Counted from the first letter of the stretch, positions 12,246-22,774 are shown. The stretch is 64,000 bases of DNA from Hexactinellida sp. DTS-2022 (GCA_028753945.1 JAPNXP010000015.1:1550001-1614000), one strand, 5' to 3'. Notes: generated from the letters alone by a model not told the origin. Numbers and translations: made by a program.

Positions 12246-12465
12246 CAATAGTTCGAATCTGTATGTAGGCGTTAGTTCGAATCGTATTTGACTATGTAGG
12301 CGTTAGTTCGAATAGAATTTGACTATGTAGGCGTTAGTTCGAATCGTATTTTACTATGTTGGCGTTAGTTCGAATAGAATTTGACTATGTAGGCGTTAGT
12401 TCGAATCGTATTAGACTATGTAGGCGTTAGTTCGAATCAAATTTGACTATTTTAGTTGGAATCAA
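12246..12465 (+). repeat. Left subterminal array of MULE-1, 31-base period
   Basis: Six to seven units of about 31 bases, each containing GTAGGCGTTAGTTCGAAT followed by a variable ATTTGACTAT tail. Alternate units differ (TCGTATT versus TAGAATT), suggesting a two-unit higher-order period. The inverted counterpart is at 22375-22530. Such arrays are common binding regions in Mutator-like elements. Confidence 0.9.
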
Positions 12466-12599
12466 ATAATTTAATTAGACCGACAGTGGATATTGCTCAC
12501 TATTTCTAGATGAAACATGATTCCACATGTCCATTTTAATTATTTAAGATAATATAATTAAATCAAAGAAAAAACAATTAATTATTCAAGAAATATTTG

Positions 12600-14056
12600 T
12601 AGTCTACTTGCAATTGGAGTGCGTCATGTTGGGCATGGCTGATCTAATTGTTCTATCATGCTGCTACATTCTCCACAGCAATTGGCATGCCGACAAGGGA
12701 GAAAGATCCGAGTAGTTTGTCTTCTTTGCATACAAACTACGCATACTAGATTAGAGATAACTTATTTGTCTCAATCTCGTGTTCAGAACCGGGACAATCA
12801 GAAATGTCTGAGATGTCATCTTCTTTCTCTTCCGTAACATGTCCCAAGGTATGACTTATTGACTTGAGAAATTGCAAAGGAGTGTAATCTCCAGATGTCA
12901 ACTTTTGTTTACACAATACACTGCGCTCATCATTTGCTATATCCCTTTTCTTCCTTGGTCTTGTAGTTTCCATGCCTTGTCATAATCTCGCGAATTAATT
13001 GTCAGTGTCTGCTATTATTTCATCTAACACTTTTAGGAAATTCCAAATTCTCGAGTGACCACATTTAATTCTTTACTTTAGTTGTCGGTGATAACTCTCC
13101 GCACCGTTTTTTGTCCCTTTTGTAACATCAAATATGGATAATTCTTCTGGAGCAATTCTAGTTAGCCATTGTTTCTTGAAATATTTGATTGTTTGTTCTA
13201 GTTTAGGACGATCATCATTAGTTAGATTTGGAATCTGTAATTGTGAAAACGTCGGATGGATGAGATCTGGAGGAAGGAAAGGTATGGCCATTATATTTCT
13301 CAAAAACGAAGCGACTTGAGGATTTTCTCAAAAACTCTTCACAAGTCCAGCTTTTTGCGTCCTTCGCCAAACAGCTTGAGTATAATGGAACCAGCATCCA
13401 TTCATTTGCTGCCAGGACATACTTGTTTGAATGCATTTCTGGCAGCCTGCTCCCAATGCGACATTGCATGAGTTGGTTGGAATTGAGGAATTATAAGTTT
13501 GATCTTATGTAGGACAGCACTATAAAGTTCTTCTTTTTTGTTTGTAAGAAGGCAATGGATAGCTGGAAGAGTGTGTCTACCTACGGAGAAAAAATGGTCA
13601 AAGCTGATAAAATTGATCGGGTACAGTATGAAATGTCCCATTGAACTGAATCTCACTGACGTCTGATCCAATCCTTTCATCCTCATCTGAGAAGAAAATA
13701 ACTCCTATACCATTATTCTGGGCTACAACAGCTTTCAAATTATTTGCAAACCCAGTAGTTGGCAACATTTCACACAATTCAGAAGCTGTACGAGGGATCT
13801 TAGGCTGCAGCTTCCTCCTTGATCAGAACATTGCGAATTCGCACTCTTTACATGAAATTGCAGATGCTGAAGGATCTGACCTTGTAGTTGAGTCAAATAT
13901 TTCCCTGAGGTTGCTTGCTGAGGTTTGAGCTATTCTCTTACATTTGGTCTTCAATGTGAAATATTTGATCGATATTCTTCTACAGGATGATTATGTGGAC
14001 CTTTTTGGAAATATCAAATTTCGTTCTTGATCTAGTTTGGCTGTTCCTTTGCATTC
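12600..14056 (-). pseudogene. MULE-1 transposase body with C-terminal RING finger, degraded
   Basis: Reading from 14056 downward: GTAKLDQERNLIF is the end of the FLYWCH region, then a spacer, then the first catalytic block QFNGTFHTVP, in which N replaces the usual Asp. Next are GRHTLPAIHCLLTNKKEELY, then a SHWEQAARNAF block where His replaces the second Asp, then LPPDLIHPTF, ELSIFDV and NGAESYHRQLK near 13075. Past a stop, METTRPRKKRDIANDE (12973) aligns with MULE-2's linker. Finally, at about 12605-12750 in another frame, comes a RING-type finger: CVVC, LPCRHANCCGEC and a terminal CP. Several stops and frameshifts and the two catalytic substitutions mean this copy is dead. The architecture FLYWCH, MULE nuclease, RING matches MULE-2. 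Confidence 0.8.
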
Positions 14057-14084
14057 TACTACGTGGCTCCACCAGACAATGACG

Positions 14085-14212
14085 TATCTTTGCACAGTGC
14101 TTGCATACCGCAATTTTAACACTCTATATTTTTAATACTTTCGATTAGTGTGGTAAAACACACACAGCGGTTAACAAATCGTATATAGAGTAGGTATACT
14201 ACCCTTATCCAG
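14085..14212 (+). repeat. DIRS left inverted terminal repeat
   Basis: About 130 bases, from TGACGTATCTTTGCACAG to TTATCCAGC. Its near-complement is at 21849-21989, including GTTAACAAATCGTATATAG and the AACACTCTATATTTTTAATA block. It probably contains the promoter, since the Gag ATG follows at 14249. Confidence 0.85.
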
Positions 14213-14248
14213 CTTCTAGCGCAATTGAATTAACACTCTACTCGAATC

Positions 14249-15180
14249 ATGAATGAACCCTACGACCCAGATTCCCCGATCTCAGCCTACTCTGAGAGCG
14301 GAGATCACTTCTCTTATCGCGACGAGGACGCTTACGACGACCTCTTCTCTCCACTACGGCCTCATACCCAGACTTTATCTACCCAGGTAGAAACGCTAAA
14401 GTCGGTTAGGCACCGACTGACCCGGTAATGCCCAGACTTGACGCGGCAAGTCCGCTTGCCTTTGAAGCGTCACGCACCACCTCTCCGCAGGAACAAGGTG
14501 CAATAGTACCTCCGGGTACTCCTGGCCCAGTGCCTGTTCCTATAATGACTGCCCCAGGGCAGCACGCTAACCCAATCACTACGCTACACTCACTGCTCAC
14601 TGAGACGCTTTCTGAGTTACGTTACCTGATACCACATAGCGTCAGTCAGGAAATTCCTCCTGCAATGAATGCTCTAACTGTGCTCCTGCCACCGACCTAA
14701 ATCCCGATTCGGGACATGCTCTCTTTGACCCGTCCAATTTAGTGGAGCGAAAGTTTTTCGCTGGGTCCTCGAAAGAGATCTGTTCTTACCTTGCCAAGTA
14801 CTTCACATCCGGCCTCGAGCCGGAACAGAAGCTGGAGATGATCAAGCGTTACAAACGCCCGGATATCCCTTCAATGAGGGTACAAAAGCTGGACAACCTA
14901 TTCCAGCGCCCAGACCTCTATGCATTAAGAGCTAGAGATGAAACGTATAGAGACATACAACGGTCTATTCTGTATGCAGGAGGCCCCCTCTCTGAGCTAC
15001 TGGGTAAGCTCACAACAGATGAGCCGGTCCCAGCGGCAGAACTTATAGAGTATATCTCTGCCTCTCTTATTCTCATTGGCTCAGCCACCACCAGCACGAT
15101 CCGTATCTCGCAGGAAGCAAGCACTACGAGGAATCAATCCCTCTCTAGTGAACGAGCTCGACAACCTCTGTCCTGAGCCA
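14249..15180 (+). pseudogene. DIRS Gag region, frameshifted
   Basis: The segment starts MNEPYDPDSP at 14249 and stops near 14428. A Pro/Thr-rich frame follows (14428-14700), then another from 14742 with KFFAGSSKEICSYLAKYF and RYKRPDIPSMRVQKLDNLF. A further frame switch near 15110 leads into RKQALRGINPSLVNELD, which is typical of DIRS Gag. The order and composition fit a nucleocapsid-like Gag. The frame changes and a stop before 14742 show this copy is damaged, though some overlap may be natural in this group. Confidence 0.65.
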
Positions 15181-15349
15181 GACCCCACCTTCCTTTTCGG
15201 AGCCAACAGCCTCAAAAGGCTAAGGGAGCTTAATAACGAGCAATCCCAACTGGATAAACTATCCAAACCTCCTATGCCAAACGGCCCAAACCATCTGGCT
15301 ACGGTAATACCTCCCAAAACTCAAACCATTTTTTTCGGAAGGGTTCCAC

Positions 15350-17171
15350 TTGGGGAGCGGGCCCCAGTGGGACGAACCAGCATTACCGTCCAAACCAGTA
15401 TCCCAAGCCAAGCCCACACAAGGGCAACGACAGGAGGGGCAACAATGCTCCCCGGGGGAGGCAATAACTCCTCACGACCTCTTCAAGAGGTTCATGCGCC
15501 CCACATTGGCGCCCCCGAATGCAGCCCGACTACCCTTTTTTCTAAACAATTGGCTGCTAATCCGTCCTGGACCCGAAATTCGGCACTACGTAAAAGGTGT
15601 CCAGTTGGACACCCCCCAGAATCTATACACGTCAACTCCGCCTCACAACTGCATATCTACCGCAGAGCAACACCTGGCAGCAAGCCAGGAGATCGACCGC
15701 CTATTGGTCATGGGAGCCATAGAGAGAGTGGAAAAACCATATTTCCTAAACCCCTTCTTTCTCCGGCTCAAGAGCTCGGGTCAATGGAGATTAATACTAA
15801 ATCTCAAAGCCCTAAACAAACATCTCGACCCTCCCCACTTCAAGATGGAGGGCCTGCATTGTATACAGTACACAGTTTCCCAAGGAAACTGGTTAGCCAA
15901 AATAGATTTAAAGGATGCCTATCTTGCAGTGGAAATTCGGAAGGAATCTCGCAAGTTCCTCCAGTTTATCTGGCAGGGACAAACCTTCCAGTATCGGGCA
16001 ATGCCATTCGGCCTGAGCATGGCACCATACATCTTCACAAAACTGCTGAAGAGACCCCTCTCCTATCTCCGATCCCAAGGGATCAAGATAGTAGCATACC
16101 TAGACGACATGCTACTAGCGAACCCCAGCAAGGGAATGCTGACGGCTCATATCAATGTTACCATCTCCCTGTTACAGAACCTGGGATTCATTGTGAATTG
16201 GGAGAAGTCAATTCTCACGCCCCAACAAACCATAGAATTCCTAGGAATTATAGTGGACACACGCCGGATGCTCCTAAGAGTACCCCAACGAACTCTGACA
16301 AAGATCAAATATCAGTGTCGGAGAATAGCACACAGGGGCGGCTGCTCAGCCAGAGAACTGGCAGCACTGATCGGATTCCTGAGCTTTACCAAAATAGCTA
16401 TTCCAATAGCTCCTTTATTCTATCGAGCACTTCAGTTCGACCTAATAGCAACGCTCCAGTTGTCGAACAACTACAATCAGTATGTCCATCTCTCCCAATC
16501 ATCCCAGGCGAACATAACCTGGTGGATGATTAAGGCGGAAGATTGGAATTCCAGCTCAATTCTAAGGCCAGAGATAAGCCTGGTTATCCAAACCGACGCC
16601 TCGCTAACAGGCTGGGGAGCCTCTTGCCAGGAGAAACGAGCCTCGGGAGCCTGGTCCTCCCTAGAGAAGACGCTTCACATCAACCTCTTAGAGTTGAAAG
16701 CGATTTTCTTTGGAGTGAAGTTATTTGCCACTCCCAAAACGCACGTCTTGGTGCAGACGGACAATACCACTACAATTCGCTACGTCAACAGATTTGGAGG
16801 CACTCACTCCCTCCCTCTGTGCCAGCTGGCATATCCCAGGGAAGGAGAATATAACTGCCGACGCTCTATCCCGCCAGTTGAACTCACACCAACACGAATG
16901 GCGTCTCTGTCCGAAAGTTTTCGGAGAAATCCTCTACCAGAACCAGGTATACCCACACGTGGACCTTTTCGCCTCACGCCTGAACAACCAGGTGGCGAGA
17001 TTTGTGAGTTGGCGTCCAGACCCGGAGGCCTGGGCAGTGAACGCCTTGGTAATCAAATGGAAGGACCTGGGAATACTATACATGTTTCCCCCGCCAATCC
17101 TCATCGGCCAGACTCTGTCCAAGTTGACACGGGAGGAGATCACAACAGCGATCATTATAACCCCATTCTAG
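15350..17171 (+). pseudogene. DIRS reverse transcriptase and RNase H
   Basis: A long frame (15350-17491) carries the reverse transcriptase: KIDLKDAYLAV, YRAMPFGLSMAPYIF and VAYLDDMLLA, with the catalytic YLDD near residue 250, then EFLGIIVDT. RNase H follows with IQTDASLTGWGA, NLLELKAIFFG and VLVQTDNTTT. Near 16800 the coding shifts to another frame (to 17171) with HIPGKENITADALSR, VDLFASRLN and VSWRPDPEAWAVNAL, the distinctive C-terminal RNase H part of DIRS elements. The catalytic motifs are intact but the frameshift would disrupt the product. Confidence 0.85.
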
Positions 17172-17179
17172 CCGAGCAG

Positions 17180-17676
17180 GCCTTGGTGGCCCCTTCTTCT
17201 GGAGTCCTTAATCCAACCACCAGTGCAGTTGCCTCAGAGTCAAACACTACTCACCGATCCGTTGGGGAACTATCACCCCCACTCCAGCCACCAACAAATG
17301 ATACTACTGGCCTGTGTCATATCCGGGAACTCCTCAGAGACAGAGGAATTCCGGACAGGCCTGTTGAGATCATTCTCAAATCGTGGTGCACTTCCACAAA
17401 GAAATCCTACAAATCTGCGTGGAACGCATGGTCACGTAGGTGCTGCAGAGGTCAGCCGATCCCTTGGACCCATCTGCAAACAGCATATTGACCTTCTTGA
17501 CGGATACATTTGACGCGGGAAAATCCTCTAGCTGGATTCCTACTTTAAAATCATCGCTGTCCAACATACTAACAATTTCCGGGAATCCCGCTAACATCAA
17601 TGATCCACTAATACCAAGGCTGCTTAAGGGTATAGACAACATCAAGCCCAAACAGCCAAGATACTCAAGGGAAGTC
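17180..17676 (+). pseudogene. DIRS tyrosine recombinase, N-terminal half
   Basis: Coding resumes with an LLLESLIQPPVQLPQS-type stretch and then, with frame switches near 17340 and 17460, ILKSWCTSTKKSYKSAWNAW followed by LTFLTDTFDAGKSSSWI. This is the SAM-like core-binding part of DIRS-type recombinases, which integrate the circular DNA. It breaks off at 17676, where MULE-3 is inserted, and continues at 21161. Confidence 0.75.
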
Positions 17677-18195
17677 CGACAATTCGCACCACGACAATTC
17701 GCACCCGACAATTCGCACCACGACAATTCGCACCAACGACAATTCGCACCACGACAATTCGCACCTAATTTAATTGGCCAACTACTTACTCCCAATTTTA
17801 ATTTTAAATTATGGATTCTTACTTAATTAATTTGCGAAAATCTAAATTTAACTTGCCACTCTTTTGAAAGCATTGTTCTCAGGAAGGTGATATATAGGTT
17901 TACAGTCGAATCTTTGAATAAAGTAAGTTATGAATCGATATAATATTTTCGAAAAGTAAACAGGAAGTAGAGATGGAAGTATAGCAGCTGAATTGTATTG
18001 TTCTTACAATTGTATTGTTCTTAAAAACAATTGTATTGTTCTTAAACTTCAAAAGTTTTCAAAGGCGTACGAGTCACCTGTTATTATTAAAATAGGCACG
18101 CCCTAAGTATAAAATATAAATCTTAATTTAATTATCAAACATTATACACAAATATATTTTTATTGGCGACACTACAACAACAATAATAAAGCGGC

Positions 18196-19222
18196 ATGGA
18201 AGAGCCTCTTAATCAGCCTTTTAGGCTGATTAAGTCGCAAAGAGGAGGAAGCAAGCTGGTGGAGAGAGGCTATATATATGGGATACAGAGGAGAGCAGGA
18301 GAGGTGACGCATTGGCTTTGCGAGAAGAGAGGGGTTTGCAACGCAAGAGTTCATACACAAGGTACGGAGATAGTGAAGCGCACGAATGAGCACCTCCACG
18401 CCCCTGACGAGCAGGCAGTGAGCTGCTGTGAGACCAAGATAGGCATCAAGAGGCGGGCACGGGAGTCGCAGGACAGCTCACACCACATAGTGGGGGAGAG
18501 TATGGTGACGGTATCTGAGGGCACGGCTGTTAAGCTACCCAAGCTGGACAGCCTGAAGCGGACAATACAGCGCCAGCGCGTGCAGCAGCTGGCAGCTCCT
18601 GTGCAGCCTGCCGGTCTGGAGGAGCTGGTGCTACCGGCAGAGTACCAGCAGACAGCCAAGGGGGAGCAGTTCCTCCTCTACGACTCGGGACCGGAGACGC
18701 AGAGGATCCTCATCTTCGGGACACAGCGCAACCTGGAGATGCTGCGACTGTCGGACTACTGGATGGCTGACGGCACCTTTAAGACGGCGCCCTCCCTCTT
18801 CGCCCAGGTATATGTGGTGCATGCACTCCGTGGAGGGCCTCAAGTCATGCGGGATGGTCACCTGCTGCCGAGTCTGTTCGTGCTGCTGCCCAACAAGACG
18901 GAGGCTACCTACAGGAGGATGTGGGAGCAGATTCGCCTACTCTGTCCCCTTGCCCAGCCGAGGGAGATGCTCTTAGACTTCGAGAAGGCTGCGATTAGCA
19001 GCTTTGAGGCGGTGTGGCCGGCACACTGGTCAAGTGCTGCTTCTTCCACCTCACGCAGAACGTATGGCGCAAGGTGCAGGCTGCTGGCTTGCAGGCTGCC
19101 TACAGCCTGGACGAGGAGCTAACGAGGAGAAGCTGGTTAATCTAGTCGCCAGTTATTATAGTCGTAATCGTATAGAGTTCTTGAGAGGAGTAGCACATCA
19201 TTTCAGTTTGGGAGCGGATTAA
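18196..19222 (+). pseudogene. MULE-3 transposase, left copy with internal deletion
   Basis: It starts MEEPLNQPFRLIKSQRGGSK, the start of a FLYWCH zinc finger (GYIYGIQRRAG, HWLCEKRGVCNARVHT, NEHLHAP). Then come a linker and the MULE nuclease blocks MADGTFKTAPSLFAQVYVVH and LLDFEKAAISSFEAVWP, holding the first and second catalytic Asp. After AVWPAHW the frame shifts. At about 19118 the sequence jumps to the last coding segment (LVNLVASYYSRNRIEFLR), so the catalytic Glu region is deleted. A 3-base GCT microhomology lies at the junction. It is non-functional as written. Confidence 0.85.
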
Positions 19223-19231
19223 TACCTATCA

Positions 19232-20670
19232 CTAGGTTGTTAATCCCTCTCTACTGAATTGGTGTGCTACGACTCTAAGGAACTCTATTCTAGTGCGGTC
19301 ATAATAGCTGCTTGCTAGGTTAGTCAGCTTCTTCTCGTTAGCCTGTGCGCTCCTCCGCTTGGTGGGCGCCGCTCCTGCGGTGAACTTAGCCTGCCGTACC
19401 TCCACAAGGCCCTGCTCCCGCTTCAGGGCAGCTATGAACTTCCATATGGTAAGGTGGTGGCAGCCAACAGTGGCGTTAAAGCTGCGGTGCCAGGCCTCTA
19501 CGGCGTTGGTAGTCCGAGGCAGTCCGAAGGGCGTCTCCATGTGGTAGTTCCAGAAGTCGATAGGGAACAGCGGCGCCTGGTATGTGCCGCCTGGGAGAAT
19601 ACGCCCGATGTAGGTCTGCTCGAAGTACAGGACCAGCTCGGCGGCCTCTGGCATCGGGAGCAGCGTCGCTACAGCTGAAAACAGGCCGGGCACATCCGTG
19701 AGCGGGGCGAACGCGAGAGCTGGGAGGTGTCGGATGCGCAGAGCCAGCTCCTCGTCCAGGCTGTAGGCAGCCTGCAAGCCAGCAGCCTGCACCTTGCGCC
19801 ATACGTTCTGCGTGAGGTGGAAGAAGCAGCACTTGACCAGTGTGCCGGCCACACCGCCTCAAAGCTGCTAATCGCAGCCTTCTCGAAGTCTAAGAGCATC
19901 TCCCTCGGCTGGGCAAGGGGACAGAGTAGGCGAATCTGCTCCCACATCCTCCTGTAGGTAGCCTCCGTCTTGTTGGGCAGCAGCACGAACAGACTCGGCA
20001 GCAGGTGACCATCCCGCATGACTTGAGGCCCTCCACGGAGTGCATGCACCACATATACCTGGGCGAAGAGGGAGGGCGCCGTCTTAAAGGTGCCGTCAGC
20101 CATCCAGTAGTCCGACAGTCGCAGCATCTCCAGGTTGCGCTGTGTCCCGAAGATGAGGATCCTCTGCGTCTCCGGTCCCGAGTCGTAGAGGAGGAACTGC
20201 TCCCCCTTGGCTGTCTGCTGGTACTCTGCCGGTAGCACCAGCTCCTCCAGACCGGCAGGCTGCACAGGAGCTGCCAGCTGCTGCACGCGCTGGCGCTGTA
20301 TTGTCCGCTTCAGGCTGTCCAGCTTGGGTAGCTTAACAGCCGTGCCCTCAGATACCGTCACCATACTCTCCCCCACTATGTGGTGTGAGCTGTCCTGCGA
20401 CTCCCGTGCCCGCCTCTTGATGCCTATCTTGGTCTCACAGCAGCTCACTGCCTGCTCGTCAGGGGCGTGGAGGTGCTCATTCGTGCGCTTCACTATCTCC
20501 GTACCTTGTGTATGAACTCTTGCGTTGCAAACCCCTCTCTTCTCGCAAAGCCAATGCGTCACCTCTCCTGCTCTCCTCTGTATCCCATATATATAGCCTC
20601 TCTCCACCAGCTTGCTTCCTCCTCTTTGCGACTTAATCAGCCTAAAAGGCTGATTAAGAGGCTCTTCCAT
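19232..20670 (-). pseudogene. MULE-3 transposase, right copy, full length but frameshifted
   Basis: The minus-strand copy has the same N-terminus (start 20670), FLYWCH finger and first two nuclease blocks as the left copy. It continues from 19852 in a second frame with LVKCCFFHLTQNVWRKVQAA, AELVLYFEQTYIGRIL, TNAVEAWHRSFNATVGCHHL (candidate catalytic Glu) and ANEKKLTNLASSYYDRTRIE. The switch between the two frames occurs at the GTGTGGCCGGCACACTGGTC site, at the same place as in the left copy. Either both copies are dead or the family uses a frameshift here. No RING finger is present, unlike MULE-1 and MULE-2. Confidence 0.85.
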
Positions 20671-21160
20671 GCCGCTTTATTATTGTTGTTGTAGTGTCGC
20701 CAATAAAAATATATTTGTGTATAATGTTTGATAATTAAATTAAGATTTATATTTTATACTTAGGGCGTGCCTATTTTAATAATAACAGGTGACTCGTACG
20801 CCTTTGAAAACTTTTGAAGTTTAAGAACAATACAATTGTTTTTAAGAACAATACAATTGTAAGAACAATACAATTCAGCTGCTATACTTCCATCTCTACT
20901 TCCTGTTTACTTTTCGAAAATATTATATCGATTCATAACTTACTTTATTCAAAGATTCGACTGTAAACCTATATATCACCTTCCTGAGAACAATGCTTTC
21001 AAAAGAGTGGCAAGTTAAATTTAGATTTTCGCAAATTAATTAAGTAAGAATCCATAATTTAAAATTAAAATTGGGAGTAAGTAGTTGGCCAATCAAATTA
21101 GGTGCGAATTGTCGTGGTGCGAATTGTCGTTGGTGCGAATTGTCGTGGTGCGAATTGTCG

Positions 21161-21529
21161 GTATCCGACCCTGGAACAGGGAAATGTACCTAAACATGAC
21201 AAAGGAGCTGAGGCCGCCTGACACCTTCTCAGCCTTACTAAACCTCATAAAGGAGTTACTTCAACTACCGTTGGTAGATGGATTAAAGACACCTTGACCT
21301 AGCTGGTGTCAACACTAGCGTGTACAAAGCCCACTCCACTCGGTCCGCTTCCACGTCCCGAGCTGCGAACGCAGGCATGCCTGTTGACCAGATACTGAGA
21401 GTGGGCGACTGGACAAACGCCCATACGTTTCGAAAGTTTTATTATAGAGACACAATCAGTGACTCAAACCCAACTCACGCAAGCGTGGCATTCACTCAGA
21501 ATGTCTTAGGTCAAACTAGTAGCACTTAG
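21161..21529 (+). pseudogene. DIRS tyrosine recombinase, C-terminal half
   Basis: This continues the recombinase cut at 17676. After a first piece (REMYLNMTKELRPPDTFSAL) and a stop near 21295, the catalytic end reads YKAHSTRSASTSRAANAG and VGDWTNAHTFRKFYYR. It contains the His-x-x-Arg box and the tyrosine region of tyrosine recombinases. Confidence 0.82.
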
Positions 21530-21848
21530 TTTAGCACCACTGGCTACAGCATAGTAGCCACTAGAAGTATAATCAAATAATTATTACACAACGTAAACAT
21601 ATATGAACACATATATAACTTCGTTTAAATAATTAACCAACATTGTCTTTCTCGACAATGAGCAATCTCCTACTGTCGGTTAAACGACTATCCAAAGATA
21701 CTTCATTGTCTGGTGGAGCCACTTAGTAGAATTTAGAATTCGACGAGCCCGTAGGGCGACGTCGAATTGGAATTCTACAGGTGGCGTAACCAGACAATGA
21801 CGTAGATACTCCCAGCCACGCCCTCCCTTTTCTATAGTGATATTCATG

Positions 21849-22040
21849 GCGCACAAGCTGGATAAGGGTAGTATACCTACTCTATATACGATTTGTTAAC
21901 CGCTGTGTGTGTTTTACCATACGCATCGAAAGTATTAAAAATATAGAGTGTTAACATTGCGGTATGCAAGCACTATCCAAAGATACGTCACTTGTAGAAT
22001 TCCAATTCGACGTCGCCCTACGGGCTCGTCGAATTCTAAA
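21849..22040 (-). repeat. DIRS right inverted terminal repeat and complementary tail
   Basis: 21849-21989 is the inverse of the left terminal repeat. 21990-22040 is the reverse complement of about 21727-21778 (CGACGTCGCCCTACGGGCTC and neighbours), part of the internal complementary region typical of DIRS elements. Confidence 0.85.
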
Positions 22041-22177
22041 TTTGTCTTTGAATAGAGTGCATCTGAGATAAGATTGATTCCCAATGACTTTGCAAGAAAA
22101 ATATTTAAATCCATCCGAAGAAGAAAATATCTTAACGTTGCTGCGTCTATATTCGTCAATAGTGTTTTCCATTGCAT
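22029..22177 (-). pseudogene. MULE-1 transposase N-terminal FLYWCH segment
   Basis: VKIFSSSDGFKYFSCKVIGN and SYLRCTLFKDK resemble the FLYWCH finger of MULE-2 (GTIFTTPDGFIYTQ, MYLRCVLHQKVKC). The frame stops matching exactly at the DIRS boundary. The continuation ECKGTAKLD is found on the other side of the DIRS, at 14056 downward, which shows the retroelement inserted into this coding sequence. Confidence 0.78.
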
Positions 22178-22374
22178 AAACTGAAATTTATTGTTTCTAC
22201 AAGTTTCTCCTTTTTATATGTGAAAATTTCTAAATTGATATGTATTCGATTTTTGAAACAAAATGTGTCATGTAGATAACAATTATTGTGTCGTATTTGT
22301 GATAATTATTAAACAACACTTCAATGTATCATTGAAAATCAAGAATAATTTATATAATACACGTATCTGATTTC

Positions 22375-22530
22375 TATTCGAACTAACGCCTATATAGTCA
22401 AATTCTATTCGAACTAACGCCTACATAGTCAAATTCGATTGAACTAATGCCTACATAGTCAAATTCGATTCGAACTAATGCCTATATACAGGATTCGAAC
22501 TAACGCTTACATACAGATTCGAACTAATGC
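22375..22530 (-). repeat. Right subterminal array of MULE-1
   Basis: About five units of TTCGAACTAACGCCTACATAG-type sequence, the inverse of the left array. The outermost units are shorter and more diverged. Confidence 0.85.
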
Positions 22531-22774
22531 AGTGCCCCCATGTGATATACATAATAATGCATGTGACAATTTAATGAAGATATCGGGAAAAGTAACGTGC
22601 TGTAAAACACTATGCCTATGGTTGTATAATAGCTAAACATAAATTTGAATATTGGAATGATCAAGTAACTACTACCGTATATCCTAGGGCCTAGAAGGAT
22701 AAATTACAGTTTCAGTTGCAGAGCATGTAGCTATGAGCAAAATAATATCGAATAAATATACAAACTGAAAAGAT

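Larger units (their letters stand above)
17677..21160. mobile_element. MULE-3: palindromic FLYWCH-MULE transposon
   Basis: The ends are inverted arrays of the 15-base unit CGACAATTCGCACCA. Outer arms of about 1440 bases (17677-19118 and 19717-21160) are almost identical in inverted orientation. Each arm carries the 5' part of a FLYWCH-MULE transposase gene. The element interrupts a DIRS recombinase. The flanks share TCCGA but no clean 9-base duplication was found. Coding parts are distinctly GC-rich compared with the AT-rich surroundings. Confidence 0.87.
14057..22040 (+). mobile_element. DIRS-type tyrosine-recombinase retrotransposon
   Basis: Plus-strand coding order is Gag, reverse transcriptase, RNase H, tyrosine recombinase, as in DIRS elements. 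Inverted terminal repeats near 14085-14212 and 21849-21989 share GGATAAGGGTAGTATACC and related blocks. Sequence just beyond each inverted repeat is complementary to sequence inside 21690-21790, the internal complementary region expected for DIRS circular replication. The boundaries are set by continuity of the interrupted FLYWCH frame of MULE-1 across the site. No target duplication is evident, as expected. The recombinase gene is split by MULE-3 and several frames are broken. Confidence 0.88.
12235..22539. mobile_element. MULE-1: FLYWCH-MULE-RING transposon split by a DIRS element
   Basis: The element runs from GGGGGTGTATGCAATAGTTC on the left to the complement of GGGGGCACTGCATTAGTTC on the right. 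Arrays of a 31-base TTCGAA-containing repeat lie inside both ends in opposite orientation. Minus-strand remains of a Mutator-like transposase lie between them, with FLYWCH coding on the far side of an 8 kb DIRS insertion. Without the DIRS the element would be about 2.3 kb. The flanks share only ATGTG-like similarity, so the target duplication is unproven. Confidence 0.8.

Noticed and set aside
12246-12465. CRISPR-like array at 31-base period
   Set aside because: There are no unique spacers, and an inverted twin array at the other end shows it is a transposon subterminal repeat.
15076-16533. 485-codon frame overlapping the DIRS reverse transcriptase
   Set aside because: Its first 80 or so residues are genuine Gag, but from about 15350 it is the out-of-frame shadow of the reverse transcriptase, with a Ser/Pro-rich composition and no motifs.
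18351-20515. Open frames antisense to the MULE-3 transposase copies
   Set aside because: They overlap recognisable FLYWCH and MULE nuclease coding on the other strand. GC-rich DNA tends to keep antisense frames open.
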